Source: Hemibagrus wyckioides (lineage: Eukaryota > Chordata > Actinopteri > Siluriformes > Bagridae). Taken from it: a DNA stretch of 64,000 bases. The notes under the pieces were generated by a model. It did not search any database. It was not told the DNA's origin and saw only the letters and a list, made by a program, of their open reading frames with translations. Positions 34,438-45,689 of this stretch are shown here, one piece after another. The stretch spans positions 15,903,511 to 15,967,510 of the forward strand of contig NC_080723.1 of the NCBI RefSeq assembly GCF_019097595.1, given 5' to 3'. The position numbers and the translations under genes were made by a program. Within the stretch, counting starts at the first letter, position 1; every line of letters starts with the position of its first letter.

Positions 34438-36813
34438 CTTCACCTTATTAGGGAGTGTTTGTGTTCTATTAAAACTGTCTTCTCCATTTACACTGATTAA
34501 TTCAGCATCTGCAGGCGGAAATGGTGCAGGAAAAACCACAACGTCACTGTTCATTGTGTCGGAGTTAAAACACACATCATACTGCTGAGTAGATTTGGAG
34601 TAAGACCAGCTTCCATCAGGATGTGTAGTGATCACTGGGGCGCTGTATCTACTAAAACTGTCATCAGTCCTGCAGCATTTTACAGCTATTAAACTGACCA
34701 GACTCAACAAAAATATCACTGAAATTGACACAATGGCGATCAGCAAATACATGTTTAAATCTGAAAAACTGTCCTCCTTTATCTCTGCATGTTTAAACCG
34801 AGTCTTTATATCATCTGTGCCCTCAACAACCACAACATCAATAGACACAGTGGCTGACAGTGAGGGCTCTCCGTTATCAGAAACCAAAATGACCAGCGGG
34901 TGGGTTTTCAGGTCACTGTCACTCATTCTCCTTTTAGTCTTGATCTCTCCACTGCTGCTTCCAATTCGAAAGAGGTTGTTTGCTTTGGGTTCAGAAATGT
35001 GATAAGAAAGCAGTGCGTTATATCCAGAATCCGAGTCTACAGCTCTGATCTTGGCCACAAAGTAGCCCGCTTCAGCAGAATAGGGAATATTCTCTGTGTG
35101 AACAGAGCCATGCTCAGAATAGGGAGCGAGAATCGCAGGATTGTTGTCATTCTCATCCAGGATAAAGACATTTACAGTAACATTACTGCTCAGTGGAGGA
35201 ACACCAGAGTCTGTGGCTTGAACTTTAAACTGAAAGATTTTTGTTTCCTCGTGATCAAAAGCTTGTAAGTGCTGTATTTCACCCGTTAAGCTATTAATTG
35301 AAAACAACGAGGAAACTGGTATGCTGTTGATTGTGGTTTGCGATAGAGAATAAGTTATTAGTGCATTGTTATTTATATCTAGATCTATCGCTGTCAATAC
35401 GTATATAACTGAACCAGTTTGACTGTTTTCCTTCAAGTAAGCATATACTATCTTATCTGAAAACCGTGGGGCGTTGTCATTAACATCTGCTACTCTGATG
35501 TTTATTACTTTTGTACTGTAGAGAGGGGGGGATCCTTCATCCACAGCTATAACTTTGATATTATACTCCGCATTCTTTTCTCGATCAAGTTCGTCATCTA
35601 AGATCAGTGAATAATAGTTCTGGAAAGCTAAATGCAATTTAAATGGACTGGGACCTTCAAGTCGACATTTAACTGCACCGTTTTTACCGGAGTCCGTATC
35701 TGATACCGTAATTAAAGCAACAACCGTGCCCTTTGCCGCGTTCTCCTCTATTGGGTTAAGTAGTGACGTCACAGTCAAGCTCGGTGGGTTATCATTTATA
35801 TCTAAGACCTCTACCAACAGCTTGGTGTGTCCAGACATTGCCACAGTACCCTTATCTGTGGCTTGAACACGAATCTCAAAGGCATTATTCTCTTCATAAT
35901 CAATATCCCCTTTTATTTTTACATTACCGCTTTCACTGTCTATTTCAAACCTGTTTATAATATTTTTGGACGTGTGACTCATAAAAGAATACATTATTTC
36001 GCCATTCAATCCTTCGTCCAAATCTTTGGCCTGTACTCTGATAATTGTGGTCCCGACAGTAGTATCTTCGGCTACAGAGACTTTGTATAAAGATTTAGTA
36101 AATACAGGTGCATTGTCATTAATATCTAGAATATTGACTTTAATTTTTAAAGTCCCTGTCCTAGCAGGCGACCCGCCATCAATGGCAGTAATTAAAAGGT
36201 CAAGAGTAGGAATTTTTTCTCTGTCCAGTGCTTTTAAAAGCACCAGTTCTGTGGAGACAGTTTTGTCGCTCTGTGTCTGCAAATCTAATGCAAAATATTC
36301 GTTAGAGTCGATCTTATATGTTTTCACAGAGTTGACACCGATGTCTGCGTCATGTGCGCTCTGCACAGGGAAGCGCGCCCCAGTCCCAGTAATTTCAGTG
36401 ATATTTAAATAAGTTGAACTAAACGGAAAAACTGGAGAATTATCATTAACATCGACAATATTTATTCTTACCCGGTACAGCTGTAGGGGACTACTGGCCA
36501 AAGCTTCTAAATTAATTGAGCAAGAGACAGCGGACTCACAAAGCTCCTCTCTGTCAATCCGCTCGTTTACCTGCAGCATGCCTGTTTCTGCATCAACTGT
36601 CATGTATTGCTTTTTAGTACCGGAAACGAGACGGAGTTCACGAGATTTCAGCTCTTTTAAAGAAAGGTTAATATCTTTGGTAATATTTCCCACTCTAGTG
36701 CCAACTTTCACCTCCTCCAATACACTATACACGATCTGCCCCGATACCATTTCCAACACATAGCTCACAAAAACGGATAAAAGTCCTACCACTACAATCC
36801 TTTTCGCAGTCAT
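34438..36813 (-). CDS. Clustered protocadherin variable exon 11 (first, transcription-upstream, member of GSWSYS subfamily)
   Basis: Complete variable exon, 792 codons, ATG 36813 (MTAKRIVVVGLL), donor AAG|GTAAGA after ...TLPNKVK. An in-frame ATG at 36972 would add 53 residues before the signal peptide. I chose 36813 because it puts the hydrophobic stretch and the SG|QIVYSVLEE mature start at the usual distance. EC1-EC5 are the most divergent of this subfamily, with KTYKIDSNEYFALDL in EC2 and SLSQTTINSIPVSSL in EC5; the EC6 end and tail are standard. Its downstream intron contains a GC-richer insertion of about 1 kb (33.3-34.3 kb), and an RE1-like site lies beyond it. Confidence 0.94.
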
Positions 36814-37014
36814 GGCTGATGTATATTCTGCTGTAATTAAAATAATATTCCTGAAAAATCGGTGTGCAAATGCAAGACAATTTCCACGTGTTGAAGGGTT
36901 TGAGCAATGTCCAGAGACAAAAGAACACAGCGGAGCTTTTCTTCCTTTTAATTTCGAAACCTTAAGATCCATACAATTACACTATCCAAAGTAATCCAGC
37001 AAGCTTCGTAAGGC

Positions 37015-37028
37015 AACAAAGCCATCTG
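37015..37028 (-). promoter_or_regulatory. GGCTTTGTT element of variable exon 11 promoter
   Basis: AACAAAGCCATCTG on the plus strand matches the element above exon 1. The expected CSE about 70-100 bases further up is not clear; CATCGTCTTGTGG (about 37082-37094) may be a version broken by a small insertion. Confidence 0.45.
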
Positions 37029-37463
37029 AGATATCATGCTCCAAAGAAACATCCACTAACAGAGAAAACGGAAAGTAAATCCATCGTCTTGTGGCTCTGC
37101 TGAACCATAAGATACAGAGAAAAGAGAAAACTAAGGGGTTGGGCATACAAAGGGGACGGGCGAATACCAATTGCGTACAAATTAAAGGCTTATGGAGCAC
37201 GAGCGACACACAGTGTACCCAAAGACTTATGACAAATGTGTCTACTATTTACTCCCTTCTGTTTACTCGATTATTTGACACTCCATACTTTGACACTTTG
37301 TGGCTTATTGTATATTACATTGTGTACATTGTAGTAAAAGAGGTATATAAAATAAAGTAAAAATATTTAACTTTATTACATTATTATAACAATAATTGGA
37401 ATAAAAATGGAAACTTAATTAGTAACCATAATAACATCAATACCTTCAAATTGTCAGTGATAG

Positions 37464-37523
<60 letters not shown>

Positions 37524-39130
37524 GTCTGTCTGTCTGTCTGTCTAACTATGGTATATCTGTATGCAACTAAACCACTAAGATCGCATCTTCTAGAATCAGT
37601 TGAGTTTTGTCACTCAAATTCGAGGAATTTTTTTTACTGTTCTGGAAGTGATGTAAGCAACTATACTTTGGAAAATAACAAAGGAGACTGGTTGATCACA
37701 TTGTTGAGCATACCATCAGAATAAGGAACTGCTCAATTTTTTCTTTGTAATCACATGTATAAATGTACATAGACCATATGTCTCCCAAACAATTATTATA
37801 TACATTATATTATTATATAATGTGTGTGTGTATATAATCTAATCTATATATAATCTTTTTTTCTTTGCAAAATCTGCAACTCAACATCTACACACATAAA
37901 AAAAAGTTAAGATACAAAGAAAAAGTATCATATTTAGAAATAAACTCCAGGGGCTCTAGAGGGGCTCTTCACTTATTCTGCATTAGTGGATAGCCACACC
38001 CCACAGTGCAGGATGTAATATGAAAGTAGACTATGTGGACATGTTGAACTGAACATGCTAAAATTTTGCCTTATGCATTATGACTTCTACAGTTACTACT
38101 AAGATAAGTTTCAATCTATATGTAGTATATCTGATCATCAAAGGTCCTTCTGCTAAACGAAATACAGTACAACAGATCATCAATTTATCCATACATTACA
38201 CAGGAAATCTTACTTTCGTGTATGCACAATAGCAGCATCTGGCCAACATCAAATTACTAATATATTGCAAAATAAGAGACAGACTTTAGAAATGTAGTGT
38301 ATGGCTAATCCTATAGAGCCCTTTTCTGATGTAATTCTCTCTCTCTTTTTCACTGCAGTAGGATAGTTCTTTGAAAGCAGGAGAAAATACAAAAAAAAAA
38401 CACTGAGGTATGGGTTTCTCACCTCAGTCAATATAGATTTGCTGATGCGACCACACTATACTTCCGCACTGCAGAAAGAAGAGACTGTACCACTTAACTG
38501 AGAGCAAGTATTGATCTGTAAACACTCTGTAGGTGGAATATGAAACCATGTATATGAGACTTTCTCCCATATGAGTCTCACAAGTCTTGCACATACACAC
38601 ACATAGCATAGCTTTTTACACTATCTACTACACACTGCTCATTCACAAATTATGTTTATCTCTCTCCCTCCATAACACGTTCAGGGGGAAAATGACTTAC
38701 AACACTTACATACATATAATTATGTATTCCTGGAGATGCTGAATAGACCCTGGAGGACAGAAATAACATTGATCTTTTTACTGTTAGATATGGGAGAGGC
38801 ACTGCAGAACATGGCCATTTGCACACACAGGCATGCAGACAACTTCCCACCCTTTCACCAATAATAATCTTTTAACTGCTAATACAGAGTTTTATTGATT
38901 TGCAAACATTCACACAGTTGTTTAAGCAGGTTGTAAATCCAGAGGGCTTATAAAGCCAGCACTATTAATAAGTAAAGCCCACAAACTGTACAATAATGTG
39001 TGATAATGCTCTGCAAATATAATTTTTATAATTATTTTACTATGGAAAAAATATATAGAATAGGCTCAGGAATTTCTGTCTTTTTTGTTTTGAAAATTTA
39101 TTTACACATAAGTGTGTATGAAGTCTGTAG
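37029..39130. other. Gap segment with no gene seen
   Basis: AT-rich DNA above the exon 11 promoter. The only clear structure is the tetranucleotide run at 37465-37541. No protocadherin constant exon was recognised on the minus strand. Confidence 0.45.
37465..37541. repeat. (CTAT)n(CTGT)n microsatellite
   Basis: A CTAT run changes into a short CTGT run. Confidence 0.95.
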
Positions 39131-39214
39131 ACACCAGAGGGGGTACTTGTGTAGTATGTGTATGTGGTGTCTTTGATTCCTTGTCTTTACCAAGGGTGTG
39201 TCCATTAGATGGGG
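39131..39214 (+). promoter_or_regulatory. Pair of CTCF-like motifs in the exon-free gap
   Basis: ACACCAGAGGGGGT (39131-39144) and CCATTAGATGGGG (39202-39214) both resemble the CTCF core CCAnyAGrkGGC on the plus strand, 71 bases apart. Each has G where the core usually has C. They point toward the upstream exons, whose CSE elements read on the minus strand, which is the convergent arrangement used for promoter-enhancer looping in mammalian clusters. Confidence 0.4.
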
Positions 39215-39229
39215 TGTTGTGATGTGTCA

Positions 39230-39231
<2 letters not shown>

Positions 39232-39308
<77 letters not shown>

Positions 39309-39309
39309 A
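39232..39309. repeat. Compound (CT)n(GT)n(GA)n microsatellite
   Basis: Adjoining CT, GT and GA runs. It lies right beside the second CTCF-like motif. Confidence 0.95.
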
Positions 39310-39694
39310 AATCTCTATCTATCGCGTGCAAGATAAGAGATTAAATAGAAATAAAAAATGATGAGTGTATTTTTGCAAAAATTAAATGCATAGTTTTTAT
39401 GTAGTTAGAGCAGGGTGATACAAAGAGCATTAGAATGCATGAGCAGATACTGGGTAAATGTGTTCATCATTAAAGAAATTTTGCATTAGTTTATGTGCAT
39501 GAAATGAATGTCTGAATGAATATTTAAATGATACTGGGGATGTGTATACAACATGTGGTTTAAAACAAAGCCTGATGTATAATATAGCATGTAATAATAA
39601 CATTTAAGATAAATAGGGGCATATGTGTGTAAGGGGGGAAGGGGACTGCTAGCAGGAATCAGAATCTCTCTCTCCTCCCTGGAAGAGCCTTCCT

Positions 39695-39708
39695 GTTGCC
39701 ATGGATAC
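39695..39708 (+). promoter_or_regulatory. RFX X-box-like palindrome
   Basis: GTTGCCATGGATAC matches the RFX X-box pattern (two half-sites around AT) with one mismatch in the right half. It lies about 480 bases from the CTCF-like pair. Confidence 0.35.
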
Positions 39709-41933
39709 TTACTGGTAGCAGTTGGAGGGGGTGGTGAAGACCCTTTTTATTCTCCACGAATGAGACAGATATGAATGTGTAAAGCACTGTGCGCTCTTTG
39801 CACAACTAATATTCAGGTCTTATATAAAATCTAGATATTTAATTCTTAGATTTTGTCCCTGTCCTTGAACTATAATAACAAATGGAGTGAAAATGAAGCA
39901 TCATCCACTTACTATTTTCTTTTTAGCTTTTTTAAATAAAAACTGTCTTAAGTATTGTTTAATTATAACCCACACTATCAACTCACAAACACAATTAAAC
40001 ACAGATCCGCAAATATAGAGAGTAGGTCAGCTCACAAAGCAGCATAAGGGAAGTGACAGAGTCATTATGACTTCACATCCCCCACTGAGAGCATGTCCTT
40101 TTAGCTCAGTCATACAACCGATAAGTGCCCCATCTGGGCTACAGCTTATTCAAATGTCCCCTGGCTTTCCTAGACATCCAACAATCAAACGTGAACTCTT
40201 GGGAACCAAATCACTGGGTCACCATCAAAAATATATACAATATATAGCTTTGTAATATTTATCTCTTTGTTCCTCTGGAGGTATGTCTGATTTATTTTGC
40301 TAGACACAAATTACAGTATATAAAATACATCTTTAAATTGTGTCCTCTATTTTATTTTACACCTATATGATAACAAGTATTTAAAATCATTTTGCTAAAT
40401 GGAATATAAGAAATATGCCAATAGCAGCAACTCTCTCCATAATTCCCTACTATTATCTTAAATGAAATATTTTTTCTCACTTTCACAGCCAAACAAATTG
40501 AAAGACATTTCATCTTTAAAGAGTAAATTATTTAAACTGTAAACTTTTTGAGCATTTCCATTTATTATTTATTGAAGTGTTTCTGAGCCAGGTTTACACC
40601 ACCAATCCAGAATGACATTTAAATAATTGAAATATAATAGTTTCATTAGGTGCTAAAAGACAGGAGTGTTTCAAACAGTAGTAAAACAGCAGTCAAGCTG
40701 CAAATGAGATGATTATGACACTATAAATAATAAACACAAATAAAACTAATAGAGAAATGTATGTAACTGCACTAAAAAATCAGTGGTTCAATAAATGACA
40801 AAGTCAAAAACAAAAAAAAGTGAATTAATAGATGTTCTGTACTAAACTAATTCCATGATTTTTGAAATCAGTTTGCATATGCATTTACAGACGTTTAAAT
40901 TGATTTAATTGTGAGCACTGTGCATTGGTTGCCTCTTAGTAATTTCTTGTTTTGAAGGCTATATGTAATATTTTGAAAGGTCAAGTGTCCGTAAAGTTTT
41001 CTTTGTTTAGCCATTTTTTGTTTCTCAGTCAGGTGAATGGTTCTACAGTTCAGTCTTTATGAAGGCTGATATAAGTGCATTGGTGTCCTACTTCTTTTAC
41101 AGTGTTGAGATTTATGTAGTTCATTGAACTCATTTTATTTAGCTAGTATGATTAATTTACCTGTACTCATGGGCTTTATCTGAGAGTGCTGCTTTATTAA
41201 TAATAATTAATCAAAAAAGGCAAGGACAATCTGAGTAACATATCCAAGCTGCCTGACTTTTCATCCATACTAGATCCATTACTACTGCAAATAGAGTATA
41301 GCAATAAAAACTTTCCATCAGTTACTCATTTCAGTATTTTTTTAAACCCAAATCTTTTCAACACTATGAGCATATACACATGTAAACATTTTAGGAAACA
41401 GTGTGTAATGGCATAAAATCTTATTTTAAAAGTATATACACTCTTCTCAAAAATAAATATTTTAAAAACATCAAAGTGCTTACCATTTAATGAATTATTT
41501 ACTGATATATTTTGTTTGTACTTTCAATGTCAACAAGTAAGAAAGAATGAAACTTCACTGACCATTGGAGTTTGCTTGAGGTGATAGGGTGAAAAAGTAA
41601 TATGTTTTCTATTGCTTTAATGTGTTTTTAACAGCAAGAAGCCTAATGATGTCATGTGAAAGAAGACAACAGCATCCACATTCATAATACACACAAGTAG
41701 TTTATAAGATATTTCAAAAGAGAATTCGAATCCAAAATTTTTTAAACATTCATTTTAAAATCTGGGGACACATTCTTCATGTTTGACTTATGAATATAAG
41801 TCAAATATAAAAAAAAATATTTAATATAAAAAAAAGAGTCCTATACCAGCCATAAAGCAAACACAATGAAGCTCATTTTCATTCAAATCATTGTGTACAC
41901 TGAAATGGCCATAGTGCATGTAAAGGTGAAGGA

Positions 41934-41979
<46 letters not shown>

Positions 41980-42640
41980 ATATGTGTTGATGCATAAGAA
42001 ATGTGAGCTTTAGATTTTTATTAATGAATAGTGGATAGAGATAAAACCAGAAGAAGGAAGTACACGTGCATGTTCTTGAGGTAAATATAATGAGATTGGA
42101 TTTGTAAAAAACATTCTCTATTCAATCTCATAAAGGGCTTTTTAAGTAATAAGAAAAAAACAGTGCCTGTATCTGCAGTGAGGGCAATGGCTGAACTAAC
42201 CAAGCAATCTGATTCGCTACTCTGGAACCACCAGTAAAAACCTAATTGGTTAACTCTGTCATATGCTCCAGGCAATATGATTGGCTAATGTGTTGCCAAG
42301 TGCAACTGAGGGCTCTACTGTTAGCTGTTGTCTGATGAGCTTATTCAGACACAGAGAGGGAAAGAGAGATAGTGTGGTATCGGTACAAATTTATGTCAAT
42401 CTCATTCCCATAAGGGCAATCTTAGATAAAGGCACTGTAAAGGCTGCCAGACTGCAGTAATTCATACTGCTGCAGCACTGGAGCATGTAAAGAGAGTATA
42501 CCACAAAATAATAAATAAATAAATAAATAAATAAATAAACAAACATGGAAAAGACATAAAAATAAAGAAAAATAAAACAAAAATCCATGAGTTCTCCACA
42601 TGAGTGGGCAGTGAAACAAAGGATCCATGAATCTTTAATT
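39709..42640. other. Gap segment, mostly featureless
   Basis: AT-rich DNA with no believable coding region. It contains the orphan CSE-like element near 41640, a (TC)n(TG)n run at about 41937-41980 and an (AAAT)n run at about 42503-42540. Confidence 0.45.
41637..41658 (-). promoter_or_regulatory. Orphan CSE-like element
   Basis: This stretch agrees at 19 of 22 bases with the CSE region of exon 1 (2456-2477) in the same orientation (shared AGAAGCCTA and TCATGTG). No variable exon follows it on the transcription-downstream side for 4.8 kb. It may be a relic promoter or chance. Confidence 0.3.
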
Positions 42641-42641
42641 C

Positions 42642-42655
42642 TCTCTCTCTCTCTT

Positions 42656-42718
<63 letters not shown>
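42642..42718. repeat. (TC)n microsatellite
   Basis: Long CT run with a few interruptions. The repetitive Arg-Glu frames on the minus strand come only from this run. Confidence 0.95.
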
Positions 42719-42803
42719 AAAAACACAACTTTGCACTGTTAACATACATAGAATACAGTAATGCCCCACAGGTTTATTTTGATATACTATATAGTATATA
42801 TAT

Positions 42804-43469
42804 ACAGCTCTGGAAAAAAATAAGAGACCACTGCCCAATCTCCCGATTTGAACCCTATTGAAAACCTCTGGAATGTCATCAAGGAGAGCATGTCAAAACG
42901 CATGCAAATTGGGGTTATTCCACCAAATACTGATTTCTTAATGTTATTTAGTCAAAGCATTAACACAATTTGTTTACAAATTACTTGCATTTTGTTTTAT
43001 TTGAGTTATTAAAGCTCTGCAAATACTGCATGATCTTGGGTTATTTTGATGTGTTTCTTTTAAATATACACTCTAAATAACAATAGTTATATTTTGAATT
43101 TAGGAGAAATATTGTCAGCAGTTCACAAAAAATAAAACAAAACTGTTCATCTCACCAATACATGCACCTATAAGAAAAAAACATAAGAAACTCAAGAGAC
43201 CACTACCAAATAATCAGTATCTTATGTTTCTTTCTCACAGATGCATGTATTGGTGAGATGAAGTTATATTTCATTTTTTGTGAACTGCTGACAATATTTC
43301 TCCTAAATTCAAAATATAACTGTTTTTCACATTGCTGGTGTAACTTTATACCACTCTTTTTGCAAAAAAGCAAACGGCTCAGCTTTGCCTGATGGTTTGT
43401 GACCATCTTCCTCTTGATGATATTCCAGAGGTTTTCAGTAGGGTTCAAATCTGGAGATTTCCAGAGCTG
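42804..43469. mobile_element. Foldback Tc1-like element (two inverted 3' ends)
   Basis: Starts CAGCTCTGGAAA and ends TTTCCAGAGCTG. Each arm holds the same remnant of a Tc1-type transposase end, in opposite orientation: the left arm reads PDLNPIENLW-like on the plus strand (GAACCCTATTGAAAACCTCTGG), and the right arm reads [14 protein letters not shown] on the minus strand. An inner inverted repeat pairs about 43090-43175 with about 43236-43325. There is no intact transposase, so it is non-autonomous. Confidence 0.7.
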
Positions 43470-43722
<253 letters not shown>

Positions 43723-44519
43723 TCTGGAACTTTTCAGACATGATTACAGGTCTACTGATGAACTTAGGAACACAGAAAGTAAACTACACCACTTATAAAT
43801 GTAAAATGCTCTTACCTGCAGAGTGCTCTGCGGATGCATAGAGAAAAAAAAGGGAAAAAAAAGAAAGGTCATAAGGGACAATATATATATTGTATTTATA
43901 TATAAATATAAATATGTAAATATAATATATATAGGACAAAATAAGCAGAGTAAATAAATATAATATAAGGGACAAAATAAGCAGCGTAAATTCCAATGAA
44001 ATCACTGTTGCTTATTGGAATACCCACCATTCTTAGATTTAAGATATTACTTTAACAAACTCACTACAGTACTATAGTAGTACAGTACACTACAATACCT
44101 AACTCCTCACATGAGAAGTCACATGCAGTCCCTTCACATGCATTTGTAAATGTGAATCAATTTCGTTTGACTACTGAATACCTAATAAAACACAACTGAA
44201 CACACAAACTGTGAAGAACATTTGGCTCACCTTATTAACAGTAGCTGATAAATAACTGATGGCATGAACTGTGTATTAGTATGTCATGCATGCCATTCAT
44301 AGGTTTAGAATTAGATTAGATTTAGATTTTTTTCCGTCCTGTCAGAATACTGCATCAAACAATTCCATACTGTTCAGTTAAGAGCTGTCCTTTTAAAAAG
44401 CATGACCCAGATTAAGAGATGAAGGTAGTGCCAGTAAAGCCATAGTGGAAGGTTCAGTGAAAAAAAGTGAAAGGATGAGGAATGTGCAGCAGAAATATAC
44501 TTTTATATAACAGACTGAA

Positions 44520-44870
44520 AATCCCTTCAGTGGTGGGTGGTGGTACCCAGCTATTCCAAACGTATCATTGGTACCCAGCTATCCACTATCAGAATCATTT
44601 ACAAGTAGCACTGTCTGCAGAGGGCAAAAGGCATGATCAAATACACCTCTCACCTAATAATGGACAATTTACCCTCCTCCCATCAGGAAGGTTCTACTGG
44701 TGCCTCAGTTCCCACACAAATAAATTGAGGAACAGCTTCTTCCCTACAGCTGTTTCCACACTGAACAGATGATTACTCTGCAATGTTTACATTTACTTGC
44801 TTTTCTTATCCACTATGCATCTTTGGACAACACATAACTTATAATGCGATCTTTGCACTACTGTATACAT
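44520..44870 (+). mobile_element. Non-LTR retrotransposon (LINE) fragment, left part
   Basis: The plus-strand reading LPSGRFYWCLSSHTNKLRNSFF-type, ending STLN, is the usual end of a common fish LINE reading frame. It is followed by the 3' untranslated sequence, up to the transposon inserted at about 44873. The frame is short and broken upstream. Confidence 0.55.
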
Positions 44871-44872
44871 GA

Positions 44873-45382
44873 ATCAGCCATAACATTATGACCACTGACA
44901 GGTGAAGTGAATAACACTGATTATCTCCTCATCATGGCATGTTAGTGGGTGGGATATATTAGGCAGCAAGTGAACATTTTGTCCTCAAATTTGATGTGTT
45001 AGAAGCAGGAAAAATGGGAAAGCACAATGATTTCAGCGAGTTTGACAAGGGCCAAATTGAGATGGCTAGACGATACGGTATTCTCTGATGGCTGTGGCCT
45101 CTTTCAGCAGGATAATGCACCATGTCACAAAGCAAAAATGGTTCAGGTATGGTTTAATGAGCACAAGAACAAGTTTGAGGTGTTGAACTGGCCTCCAATT
45201 TCCCCAGATCTCATTCCAATCGAGCATCTGTGGGATGTGCTGAACAAACAAGTCCGATCCATAGAGGACCCATCTCGCAATTTGGTGCCAGATACCACAG
45301 TATCAACCGGTCAGGGCTGTTTTGGCAGCAAAAGGGGGGACCAACACAACATTAGGCAGGTGCTCATAATGTTATGCCTGAT
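44873..45382 (+). mobile_element. Deleted Tc1/mariner-type element inserted in a LINE
   Basis: Terminal inverted repeats ATCAGCCATAACATTATGACCAC and (reverse) ATCAGGCATAACATTATGAGCAC bound about 510 bases. A fragmentary transposase is visible: a short N-terminal piece (SLTRAKLRWLDD) joined by deletion to the C-terminal catalytic part (QQDNAPCHKA...NWPPISPDLIPIEHLWDVL), which has the second and third DDE/D-region motifs. The middle is missing, so it cannot be active on its own. Confidence 0.75.
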
Positions 45383-45429
45383 GAGGGATGTATTTCATCC
45401 CTATTCTGCATATATAAATATATATATTT

Positions 45430-45682
45430 AACACGTTTTACTACTGTATATCGTTCATACATATAAAGACTACTGTTTATAATAATTATTGCATCCCTGT
45501 GCATAAGTCATCTACTCCTCCTGTATATATCACCCACCCTCTACCCCCCATAGCTGTATATCTATTTGTAATTTATTGTAAATATACCACTATGCACTTC
45601 TGGTTAGATGCTAACTGCATTTCACTGACTTTGTACATGAACTTTGCACAATGACAATGAAGTTGAATAAAGGTAAAAATAA
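45430..45682 (+). mobile_element. LINE fragment, right part (3' untranslated tail)
   Basis: Resumes the LINE tail after the inserted element: TTTACTACTGTATA repeats the sequence on the left side, then TGCACTTCTGGTTAGATGC and CAATGACAATGAAGTTGAATAAAGG form a typical LINE end. Confidence 0.55.
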
Positions 45683-45689
45683 CTCTTAT

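Noticed and set aside
36814..36972. 53-residue N-terminal extension of exon 11 from ATG 36972
   Set aside because: It would place a long hydrophilic stretch before the signal peptide; the ATG at 36813 gives the usual protocadherin start. Transcript data could still reverse this.
37465..37541. Regular short repeats that could suggest a CRISPR array
   Set aside because: This is a vertebrate microsatellite of 4-base units without spacers.
42391..42838. Arg-Glu repeat frames
   Set aside because: They are translations of the CT/GA microsatellite.
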